DNA from: Comamonadaceae bacterium
Lineage (GTDB): Bacteria; Pseudomonadota; Gammaproteobacteria; Burkholderiales; Burkholderiaceae_C
Assembly: GCA_947469815.1 (NCBI GenBank)
Contig: CANIRI010000112.1
Coordinates: 1-7,492, forward strand
DNA length: 7,492 nt
Direction of reading: 5' to 3'
Positions 1 through 6,502 of this stretch are shown here, in pieces. Numbering within the stretch: the first letter of the stretch is position 1; every line of letters begins with the position of its first letter. The notes under the pieces are model-generated. The model searched no databases. It had not been told where the DNA came from and saw nothing but the letters and a program-made list of their open reading frames with translations. A program made the position numbers and the translations under genes.

Positions 1-893
1 CCCATGCCACCGACGCGGGTGGTTCGATCCGCGTACCGGCTGCCGCCTGCGGCGTGCTGGGCCTTAAACCTGGGCGCGGTGCCACGCCGCAAGGCCCCGA
101 CTACAACAACCTGCTGGGCGGCTTGGCGAGCGAATTTGTCATCAGCCGCAGCGTGCGCGATACCGCGGCCGCGTGGCAGATCGTGCATCCCGGCAGCCCG
201 GCGCTGCCGCACCAGCTCGCACCGCTGAAGGTCGGCCTGCTGACCCAAGCGCCGCAGGGTGTGGCAGTGGACGCAGCCTGGGCTGGTGCAGCCGAATCGG
301 TGGCGCGCTTGCTCGGTGATGCCGGGCACGCGGTCGAGATGCTGGGCAGCCGCCGCCTGGAAGCGGCATGCGCCCTGTCTGCCCAGGCTTTCAGCGTCTA
401 CGCCTGCCGCAGCGCGGCCGCCGCTGCGCAGGCTTTACAGCCCGCACCCGATGGCTTGGAGCCCATGACGTGGGCGGCAGTGCGCGTGGGCGAAGCCTTG
501 AGCGCCTTGGAACATGCGCAGGCTGAAATCGCCGTAGCGCGCGTCAGCGCGTTCATGGACGGCTTATTCGCGGAATACGACCTGATTCTCAGCCCCGCCC
601 TAGCTCATGGTCTACCTGGCATAGGCGAATGGGACACTGCAGCGCAGCCCTGTGATGCCGCCGCTTTGCATGCCCACTTTGAACGCTTTACCGCCATCGC
701 GTCCTTTTCGGCGCTGGCCAATGTGGCGGGTTGCCCTGCCATCGTGGTTCCGCACGGGCGCGACCCGCAAGACATGCCGTTGGCCGTGCAAATAATGGCA
801 GCGCGCACCCGCGAGCCCCTGCTCATTTCCGTGGCCGCACACCTGGAATCGGTCGCCCCTTGGCCCGTCGTGGCACCGCTGGCCTATGTCTGA
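1..893 (+). CDS. Amidase-signature family hydrolase, C-terminal part (5' end outside window)
   Basis: Partial gene; the first complete codon is at position 3 and the stop TGA is at 891-893, giving 296 visible residues. The visible N-terminus, HATDAGGSIRVPAAACG, is the end of the amidase signature. Its serine (codon 24-26, in GGSIR) corresponds to the acylated nucleophile of the Ser-cisSer-Lys triad; the Lys and cis-Ser would lie upstream, outside the window. Further family landmarks follow: GLKPGRG, SRSVRDTAAAW, an EPMTW segment, YDLILSPALAH, and the C-terminal NVAGCPAIVVPHG...LAVQIMA block. These enzymes hydrolyse carboxamides to acid plus ammonia or amine, normally in the cytoplasm. The EPMTW...G..LSALEH stretch and GPDYNNLLGGLASEF region resemble the 6-aminohexanoate-cyclic-dimer-hydrolase/NylA-like branch more than GatA, but substrate cannot be read from sequence. 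Its end overlaps the next ATPase gene by 8 bases, so it probably belongs to the same transcript and may act on a product of the imported compound. An ATG at 54 is internal to the signature region and is not the real start. Confidence 0.93.
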   Translation, partial: HATDAGGSIRVPAAACGVLGLKPGRGATPQGPDYNNLLGGLASEFVISRSVRDTAAAWQIVHPGSPALPHQLAPLKVGLLTQAPQGVAVDAAWAGAAESVARLLGDAGHAVEMLGSRRLEAACALSAQAFSVYACRSAAAAAQALQPAPDGLEPMTWAAVRVGEALSALEHAQAEIAVARVSAFMDGLFAEYDLILSPALAHGLPGIGEWDTAAQPCDAAALHAHFERFTAIASFSALANVAGCPAIVVPHGRDPQDMPLAVQIMAARTREPLLISVAAHLESVAPWPVVAPLAYV

Positions 894-2439
894 TCCGCGC
901 GCTGCCACAGCCCCGGTTGACGCTCCGGCTTTGCGCCTGCAGGGCATCAGCAAGCGCTTTGGCGAGGTGCGCGCCAACACTGATATCTCGCTGACCCTGG
1001 CGCAAGGCGAAATACTGGGTCTTCTGGGCGAAAACGGCGCTGGCAAAACCACGCTGATCAGTATTTTGTTTGGCCACTATGTCGCCGATACCGGACAGAT
1101 TGAGGTCTTTGGCAAGCGGCTCGAGCCGGGCTCACAGCGTGCGGCGATTGCGGCGGGCATTGGCCTGGTGCACCAGCACTTCACGCTGGCAGCCAACCTG
1201 AGCGTGCTGGACAACGTGCTGGTGGGCACCGAAAGCCTGTGGCGGGCCGGGTCGGCCCGGCAGGCCGCGCGTGCGCGTTTGCGGGAGCTGTCCGAGCAGT
1301 TCGGCCTGCGGGTGGATCCGGACGTGCCGGTACACCGCCTGTCGGTGGGCGAGCAGCAGCGGGTAGAAATTCTCAAATCGCTGTACCGGCAAGCCCGCGT
1401 TCTGGTGCTCGATGAGCCGACCGCCGTACTGACGCCGGGCGAATCCATCACCCTGTTTGAAACCCTGCGTAAGATGGCTGTTGCCGGGCTGTCGGTGATT
1501 TTGATCAGCCACAAGCTTGACGAGGTGCTGCGCGTAGCCGACCAGGTGGCGGTGCTGCGCGCAGGCGAGCTGGTGGCGCAGCGCGCGGCGCGTGATCTGG
1601 ATCGCGCCACGCTGGCCGAGCTGATGGTGGGACGCCGCGTGGTCCGCCCCACCCGCAAACCGCTACCTGTGGGCGATGTGGTCTGGTCACTGCGTGACGC
1701 CAGCCTGGGCGGCCAAGGTGGACGCAGCCATCTGCGCGGGGCGACGCTGAACGTGCACGCGCATGAAATTGTTGGCGTAGTGGGCGTGGCGGGCAATGGG
1801 CAGCAGGCGCTGCTCGAGCTGGCCTGCGGCATGCGCGCACCCCGCGCGGGCGCGGCGCTCTTGCGCGGCCAGCTCGTGGATAAACCGCGCCACCACAGCC
1901 TGCGCGCGGCCGGGCTGGCGCGTATCCCCGAAGACCGGCACCGCGAAGGCGTGGTGGGCGATCTGGCGCTGTGGCACAACGCCATCATCGAAGACTTGGG
2001 CGACCCGCGATTCAGCCGCTGGGGCTGGTTGCGCAAAGCTGCGGCGCTGGATTACACCCGCCAACTGATCAGCGACTTTGACATCCGCTGCGCCGGACCT
2101 GAACAAAAAACCCGGCTGCTCTCGGGTGGCAATATGCAAAAACTCATCGTCGGCCGTGGCCTGGCGGCGCAACCCTCCTTCATCGTCGCCAGCCAGCCCG
2201 TGCGCGGCCTGGACGAAGGCGCGATTGCCGATGTGCACGCCCGCCTGCTGGCCGCCCGCGAGCGCGGGGCCGCGGTGCTGCTGGTGACCGACGATCTGGA
2301 CGAGGCGCTGGAACTATCCGACCGCATCGTGGTGATCCAAAACGGGCGTTTGAGCGCGCCGATTGCTGCGCAGGACTACGACGTGGCGACCATCGGCATG
2401 TTGATGCTGAGCGAACAGGGGGAGACCCATGCGGCTTGA
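886..2439 (+). CDS. Double-domain ABC importer ATPase, nucleoside/nucleobase type (NupO/YufO-like)
   Basis: 517 residues, a normal length for the sugar/nucleoside ATPases with two fused nucleotide-binding domains. Domain 1 is canonical: Walker A GENGAGKT (48-55), Q-loop in GLVHQHF, signature LSVGEQQ (152-158), Walker B VLVLDEPTA (172-180) and H-loop H209 in ISHKLDE. Domain 2 is degenerate in the way usual for this family: Walker A position GVAGNGQQ (300-307) lacks the Lys, Walker B reads ASQPVRGLD with Gln437 in place of the catalytic Glu, and the H-loop position reads TDDLDEAL without His. It keeps a good signature LSGGNMQK (412-419) and the family block IPEDRHREG (347-355). The protein powers import at the cytoplasmic face with the two permeases encoded next. 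The family in Bacillus and Lactococcus imports nucleosides through a BMP-type binding protein, which is not visible here. ATG 886 overlaps the amidase stop and has no clear Shine-Dalgarno, suggesting translational coupling. It ends 11 bases inside the next gene. The exact substrate is inferred from neighbours. Confidence 0.94.
   Translation: MSDPRAATAPVDAPALRLQGISKRFGEVRANTDISLTLAQGEILGLLGENGAGKTTLISILFGHYVADTGQIEVFGKRLEPGSQRAAIAAGIGLVHQHFTLAANLSVLDNVLVGTESLWRAGSARQAARARLRELSEQFGLRVDPDVPVHRLSVGEQQRVEILKSLYRQARVLVLDEPTAVLTPGESITLFETLRKMAVAGLSVILISHKLDEVLRVADQVAVLRAGELVAQRAARDLDRATLAELMVGRRVVRPTRKPLPVGDVVWSLRDASLGGQGGRSHLRGATLNVHAHEIVGVVGVAGNGQQALLELACGMRAPRAGAALLRGQLVDKPRHHSLRAAGLARIPEDRHREGVVGDLALWHNAIIEDLGDPRFSRWGWLRKAAALDYTRQLISDFDIRCAGPEQKTRLLSGGNMQKLIVGRGLAAQPSFIVASQPVRGLDEGAIADVHARLLAARERGAAVLLVTDDLDEALELSDRIVVIQNGRLSAPIAAQDYDVATIGMLMLSEQGETHAA
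2417..2424 (+). promoter_or_regulatory. Shine-Dalgarno site for the first nucleobase-type permease
   Basis: The purine run AGGGGGAG lies inside the end of the ATPase gene, four bases before the ATG at 2429. It supports that start for the permease even though it makes the genes overlap by 11 bases. This is one of the two clearest ribosome binding sites in the window. Confidence 0.6.
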
Positions 2440-3475
2440 ACGGCGTAATGCACCCCCGGCGGGCTTGATCCTGCTCAGCATCGGGCTGGTGCTGGGCCTG
2501 ATGGCACTGTCCGGCTCGGCGCTGATCTACGCCGCTGGAGCGCCGGTCTGGGCGAGCTGGGGGGCGATGTTCAAGGGCGCATTCGGCTCCAAACTGGCGA
2601 TCACCGAAACCCTGACACGCGCCACGCCTTTGATGTTTACTGGGCTGGCCTGCGCGCTGGCCTTTCGTTCGCGTTTGTGGAATATCGGCGCCGAAGGCCA
2701 ACTTTATGCCGGTGCCTTGGCCGTGGCTGCCTTGGGCAGCGGCGCAATTGACGCGCCCCCCGTCGTGCTGATTCCGCTGCTCATGTTTGCCGCTGCGCTG
2801 GCCGGTGCGGCCATGCTGCTGGGGCCGGCGCTGCTCAAGCGCTACATGAACGTGGATGACGTGGTGACCACGCTGCTGCTGAACTTCATCATGGCCCTGT
2901 TTGTGTCCATCATGATCCAGGGCCCCATGCGCGACCCGCTGTCCATGGGTTGGCCGCAAACCATGCCGGTACTGGACTCCGTAACGCTGGACAAACTGAT
3001 CTCGCAATCACGCCTGCACACCGGGCTGCTGCTGGGCGTGGCCTTGTGTGCCTTGATGGCGCTGGTCGAGTCGCGCTCGGTCTTCGGTTTGCAACGCCGC
3101 GCGGTCGGTCTGAACCCGCACGCGGCCCACTTTGCCGGCATCCCAGCCACCCGGGTGTTGTTGTGGACCGCTGTGGGCTCGGGTGGTTTGGCAGGACTCG
3201 CGGGCGCGGTGGAAGTGATGGGCCTGCGCGGCTATGTCGCAGGTGATTTGTCGCCCGGTTACGGCTATGCAGGCGTCATCGTGGCCATGCTGGCGCAGCT
3301 GCATCCGCTGGGCGTACCGGCGGCGGCGATGCTGGTGGCCAGCGTGTTTGTCGGTGCGGACGCGATGAGCCGGGCTTTCAATGTGCCCAGCTTCATTGCC
3401 GACGTGATGGTCTCGCTGTCCTTGCTCAGCATGATGGGCGCGTCCTTTTTCCTCAGCTACCGGGTGCGGCGATGA
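2429..3475 (+). CDS. ABC importer permease, nucleoside/nucleobase type (NupP/YufP-like, BPD_transp_2)
   Basis: 348 residues, strongly hydrophobic, with about ten membrane segments. The first is at about 11-31, followed by a periplasmic loop, then helices near 65-80, 92-107, 109-135, 147-165, 200-213 and four more up to the C-terminus. Family landmarks are RSRLWNIGAEGQLYAGA (NIGAEGQ at 85-91), the NVDDVVTTLLLNFI block (141-154; homologues carry a similar ...TTIMLN motif), GLNPHAAHFAGIP (the cytoplasmic coupling loop) and GYGYAGVIVAMLAQLHPLG just before the penultimate helices. It forms the heteromeric inner-membrane channel with the next gene product and is driven by the preceding ATPase. The start is fixed by a good Shine-Dalgarno. 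The stop overlaps the next start as ATGA. The substrate is likely a nucleobase or nucleoside; the BPD_transp_2 family also includes ribose-type and branched-chain amino-acid permeases, but these motifs fit the NupP branch best. Confidence 0.93.
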   Translation: MRLERRNAPPAGLILLSIGLVLGLMALSGSALIYAAGAPVWASWGAMFKGAFGSKLAITETLTRATPLMFTGLACALAFRSRLWNIGAEGQLYAGALAVAALGSGAIDAPPVVLIPLLMFAAALAGAAMLLGPALLKRYMNVDDVVTTLLLNFIMALFVSIMIQGPMRDPLSMGWPQTMPVLDSVTLDKLISQSRLHTGLLLGVALCALMALVESRSVFGLQRRAVGLNPHAAHFAGIPATRVLLWTAVGSGGLAGLAGAVEVMGLRGYVAGDLSPGYGYAGVIVAMLAQLHPLGVPAAAMLVASVFVGADAMSRAFNVPSFIADVMVSLSLLSMMGASFFLSYRVRR

Positions 3476-4395
3476 ACGAAGCCCTTGACCTTTTCTTCAC
3501 TGCCAGCCTGTGGGCTGCGGTATTCCGCATTGCCACGCCGCTGATATTCGGCATGCTGGGTGAGCTGATTTGCGAACGCGCGGGTGTGGTCAATCTGGGC
3601 ATTGAAGGCATCATGACTTTTGGTGCGCTGAGTGCCTGGCTGGCGGTGTTCCATGGCTGTGACCTGTGGACCGGCATGCTGGTCGCCGCCGCTTCCGGGG
3701 CCGCATTCGGGCTGCTGCATGCCTTGCTGACCGTGCCCATGGCGCAGTCGCAACACGTGACCGGCTTAGGGATCACCCTATTGGCCACCAGCCTGGCATC
3801 GTTCATTTACCGCTTAGCCGTTCCGGCCAAAAGCACGCCACCGACCATCATGCCCTTTCAGCCGGTGGACCTGCCCTTCCTGAATGCGCCTTTTCTGGCT
3901 GCCACCGCCCCCACCTACCTGGCGCTGGGCCTGACGGCCGTGGTGGCCTATGTGCTGTGGCGCACACCGCTGGGCCTGGCCATCCGCATGGCGGGCGAGC
4001 ACCCGCAGGGTGCGCAGGCGCAGGGCATCAACGTGCTGATCTTGCGCACCGGATGCGTCATGGTCGGCAGCGCCATCATGGCGCTGGGAGGCGCGTTTTT
4101 GAGCCTGGCCGCCTTCAACAGCTTTGTGATCAACATGGTGCAGGGGCGCGGTTGGATGGCGCTGGCGCTGGTGGTATTCGGGGCTTGGCGCCCGGGCCTG
4201 GCGCTGCTGGGTGCGCTGCTCTACGCGTGGTTTGACGCCTACCAGTTGCGCTTGCAGCACGTCTTTCCCGGCGTGCCCTACCAGATATTTTTGATGGCGC
4301 CCTATGTGCTGTCGATTGCGGTGCTGATACCCATGTCGCGTCGCGCCTCAGGGCCGCAGGCGTTAATGATGCCCTTTGTCAAAGGTGAACGCTAA
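3472..4395 (+). CDS. ABC importer permease, nucleoside/nucleobase type (NupQ/YufQ-like, BPD_transp_2)
   Basis: 307 residues, polytopic, and slightly shorter than its partner as expected for this subunit. Diagnostic blocks are ERAGVVNLGIEGIM (35-48), followed by hydrophobic helices; HVTGLGITLLATSLASFIYR; the cytoplasmic coupling-loop motif AGEHPQGAQAQGINV; and GRGWMALALVVFGAWRP, which is strongly conserved in this subunit. It pairs with the upstream permease to form the membrane channel of the NupOPQ-like importer. The ATG shares ATGA with the previous stop and has only a weak purine stretch ahead of it, so translation is probably coupled. The TAA shares one base with the ATG of the deaminase gene (TAATG), which makes co-expression of transporter and deaminase very likely. 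Confidence 0.93.
   Translation: MNEALDLFFTASLWAAVFRIATPLIFGMLGELICERAGVVNLGIEGIMTFGALSAWLAVFHGCDLWTGMLVAAASGAAFGLLHALLTVPMAQSQHVTGLGITLLATSLASFIYRLAVPAKSTPPTIMPFQPVDLPFLNAPFLAATAPTYLALGLTAVVAYVLWRTPLGLAIRMAGEHPQGAQAQGINVLILRTGCVMVGSAIMALGGAFLSLAAFNSFVINMVQGRGWMALALVVFGAWRPGLALLGALLYAWFDAYQLRLQHVFPGVPYQIFLMAPYVLSIAVLIPMSRRASGPQALMMPFVKGER
4382..4388 (+). promoter_or_regulatory. Shine-Dalgarno site for the deaminase gene
   Basis: AAGGTGA lies six bases before ATG 4395 and inside the last codons of the permease gene. It is the second clear ribosome binding site in the window and settles the deaminase start. Confidence 0.6.
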
Positions 4396-5696
4396 TGCTC
4401 GATCTACTGATCCACAACGCCAGCCTGCCCGATGGCCGTACAAACATATCGGTGGCGGTGCGCGGCGGCCGCATCGTCGAAGTCACAGCCGGGCTCATGG
4501 CCCCGGCGCACAAAACGCTGGACGCACAAGGCCAGTTGCTCAGCCCGCCGTTTATCGATGCCCATTTCCACATGGACGCCACGCTGAGCTACGGCCTGCC
4601 GCGCGTCAACGCATCGGGCACGCTGCTCGAAGGCATCGCGGTCTGGGGCGAGCTCAAGCCCGCGCTCACGCAGGAGGCGCTGGTGCAACGCGCCATGGCG
4701 TATTGCGATTGGGCCGTGGCCAAGGGCCTGCTGGCCATACGCACCCATGTGGATGTGTGCGACCCGCGCCTGTTGGCTGTTGACGCGCTGCTGGAAGTCA
4801 AGCGGCGCGTCGCGCCCTACATCGACATGCAGTTGGTGGCCTTTCCGCAAGACGGCGTGCTGCGCGGCAAAACCGGACCGCAGGAGCACATGGACACGCT
4901 CAAGCGCGCGTTGGACCGGGGTGTGGATGTGGTGGGCGGCATTCCGCACTTTGAACGCACCATGGCCGACGGCGCTTTGAGCGTCAAGCTCTTGTGCGAA
5001 CTGGCTGCCGAGCGCGGCCTGCGGGTGGACATGCACTGCGACGAGTCCGACGACCCGCACTCACGCCACGTCGAAACCCTGGCTTTTGAAACCCAGCGTC
5101 TGGGCCTGCAAGGCCGGGTAACAGGCTCGCACCTGAGTTCCATGCACAGCATGGACAACTATTACGTCAGCAAACTCATTCCGCTCATGGCCGAGGCCGA
5201 TTTGCAGGTGGTGTCCAACCCGCTGATCAACATCACCTTGCAGGGCCGGCACGACAGCTACCCCAAGCGCAGGGGCATGACGCGCGTGCCCGAGCTGCTG
5301 GCCGCCGGTGTCAACGTGGCGTTTGGCCAGGACTGCACCATGGACCCTTGGTATTCGCTGGGCAGCGGTGACATGCTGGAAGTGGCGCACATGGGCTTGC
5401 ATGTGGCGCAGATGACCAGCCAGGCAGCCATAGGCCAGTGCTTTGCGGCCGTGACCGGTAACGCGGCCCGCGTGCTCGGCTTGAGCGACTACGGTTTGGC
5501 GGCGGGCTGCCACGCCGATTTCGTGCTGCTGCAAGCCGCCGACCCCATGGAAGCCCTGCGCCTGCGTGCTACCCGCTTGCGGGTCTACCGGCGCGGTAAG
5601 CTACTGGCCCAGACGCCCGCGGCAACCAGCCAGTTGCACCTGGCGGGCCGCCCGGACAGCACCGCGTGCCGGGCCGAATCGATTCCGCGTTTTTAA
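4395..5696 (+). CDS. Cytosine-deaminase-family amidohydrolase; candidate 5-methylcytosine deaminase
   Basis: 433 residues, close to the length of E. coli CodA (about 427). It is a metal-dependent TIM-barrel amidohydrolase that hydrolyses an exocyclic amine of a pyrimidine-like ring to release ammonia in the cytoplasm. Visible landmarks: metal ligands H57 and H59 in DAHFHMD; THVDVCD at 117-123; VAFPQDG with F150 and Q152 (substrate-binding Phe and Gln of CodA); GIPHFE (182-187); HCDE with H214 and E217 (metal ligand and proton shuttle); SHLSSMHS with H246; NPLINITLQGRHDSYPKRRG; and GQDCTMDPWYSLGSGDML with metal ligand D313 and W319. From H214 onward the residue numbers coincide with CodA. The notable change is Cys314 where CodA has Asp314, the residue that restricts substituents at C5 of cytosine. 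Loss of that Asp marks bacterial 5-methylcytosine deaminases, so thymine plus ammonia are plausible products. Alternatives are cytosine, isoguanine, pterin or another aminopyrimidine deaminase. It lies between two ABC importers and follows the first with a one-base overlap and a good Shine-Dalgarno. Confidence 0.92.
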   Translation: MLDLLIHNASLPDGRTNISVAVRGGRIVEVTAGLMAPAHKTLDAQGQLLSPPFIDAHFHMDATLSYGLPRVNASGTLLEGIAVWGELKPALTQEALVQRAMAYCDWAVAKGLLAIRTHVDVCDPRLLAVDALLEVKRRVAPYIDMQLVAFPQDGVLRGKTGPQEHMDTLKRALDRGVDVVGGIPHFERTMADGALSVKLLCELAAERGLRVDMHCDESDDPHSRHVETLAFETQRLGLQGRVTGSHLSSMHSMDNYYVSKLIPLMAEADLQVVSNPLINITLQGRHDSYPKRRGMTRVPELLAAGVNVAFGQDCTMDPWYSLGSGDMLEVAHMGLHVAQMTSQAAIGQCFAAVTGNAARVLGLSDYGLAAGCHADFVLLQAADPMEALRLRATRLRVYRRGKLLAQTPAATSQLHLAGRPDSTACRAESIPRF

Positions 5697-5707
5697 ATCC
5701 ACCCTAC

Positions 5708-6502
5708 ATGCCCCCATCCACACCCAGTGCTGCGCTTGCCGTTGAAGTCCGTAAAGCCTCGCTGATTTACAACCCCGACTCCGCCCCCGTACACGCGCTG
5801 GCCGATATCGACTTGGCGATTGAGCCGGGTGAATTTGTCTCGCTTATAGGCCCCTCGGGCTGCGGCAAAACCACGCTGTTGCGGGTCATTGCCGACCTGG
5901 AACACATCACCAGCGGCAGCGTGCTGGTCAATGGCGTCTCACCCCATGAAGCGCGGCTGGCGCGGGCCTATGGCTATGTCTTTCAGGCCCCGGCGCTGTT
6001 TGCCTGGCGCACGGTGTTGGGCAACGTCAAACTGCCGCTGCAAATCCAAGGCAAAAGCGCTGCCGACTGCGACCGGATTGCCCGCGAGCACCTGGAGCGC
6101 GTAGGTCTCACGGGATTTGAGAGCAAGTTTCCCTGGCAGCTCTCCGGTGGCATGCAACAGCGCGCCTCGATTGCGCGGGCGCTGTCCTTTGAGCCGCGCA
6201 TTCTGATGATGGACGAGCCCTTCGGCGCGCTCGATGAAATCACCCGTGACCGGCTCAACGAGCAGTTGCAGCAGCTCTGGCAACGCGAGCGGCGTACCGT
6301 GGTGTTTGTGACCCACTCAATTGCCGAGGCGGTGTATCTGTCCACCCGCATCGTGGTGATGTCGCCACGCCCGGGGCGCATCGTGCGGGTGATCAACTCG
6401 ACCCTGCCGGACGAACGGCACTTGGGTTTACGCGACAGCCCGGAATTTGTCGCCCTGGCGCACGAGGTGCGCGAAGCGCTTGCCGATGGCCACCACGACT
6501 AA
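5708..6502 (+). CDS. ABC importer ATPase, NitT/TauT class (SsuB/TauB/ThiZ-like)
   Basis: 264 residues from ATG 5708, the usual size for SsuB/TauB-type ATPases. All motifs are intact: Walker A GPSGCGKT (48-55), Q-loop in YVFQAPALFAWRTVLGNV (the W-R-T-V-x-x-N-V stretch is typical of this class), signature LSGGMQQR (145-152), Walker B ILMMDEPFGALD (165-176) and H-loop H203 in VTHSIAEA. The segment MSPRPGRIVRVI near the C-terminus is also class-typical. It energises the permeases encoded directly downstream. A GTG at 5666 in the same frame would add 14 residues and overlap the deaminase gene by 31 bases. The ATG is preferred because the GTG-initiated extension has no family-like content, though neither start has a clear Shine-Dalgarno. 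The class imports nitrate, taurine, sulfonates, hydroxymethylpyrimidine and other pyrimidines; the neighbouring deaminase favours a pyrimidine-like substrate here, by inference. Confidence 0.93.
   Translation: MPPSTPSAALAVEVRKASLIYNPDSAPVHALADIDLAIEPGEFVSLIGPSGCGKTTLLRVIADLEHITSGSVLVNGVSPHEARLARAYGYVFQAPALFAWRTVLGNVKLPLQIQGKSAADCDRIAREHLERVGLTGFESKFPWQLSGGMQQRASIARALSFEPRILMMDEPFGALDEITRDRLNEQLQQLWQRERRTVVFVTHSIAEAVYLSTRIVVMSPRPGRIVRVINSTLPDERHLGLRDSPEFVALAHEVREALADGHHD

Noticed and set aside
1243..1259. Perfect 7-base inverted repeat with a 3-base loop (CGGGCCG-GGT-CGGCCCG), a possible terminator or operator
   Set aside because: It lies inside the ATPase coding sequence between intact motifs, has no following T run, and such GC palindromes arise easily at this base composition.
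1077..2036. Long open frame on the - strand (319 codons) and many other - strand frames across the window
   Set aside because: They lie opposite well-supported transporter genes, their translations are rich in Arg, Ser, Pro and Ala with no domain motifs, and long antisense frames are expected in GC-rich coding DNA.
4376..4783. Alternative + strand frame overlapping the start of the deaminase gene
   Set aside because: Its translation is low-complexity Arg/Ala/His-rich, while the overlapping deaminase frame has the metal-binding motifs; it is a frame shadow.
5691..5707. TTTTTAAATCC around the deaminase stop as a terminator or promoter element
   Set aside because: There is no GC-rich hairpin before the T run, the intergenic space is only 11 bases, and no paired -35/-10 hexamers can be supported; it is simply the stop codon context.
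6447..6485. TTG start giving a 13-residue longer permease
   Set aside because: The extension is polar, overlaps deeply with the conserved ATPase C-terminus and has no ribosome binding site advantage; ATG 6486 gives a normal N-terminus before the first helix.
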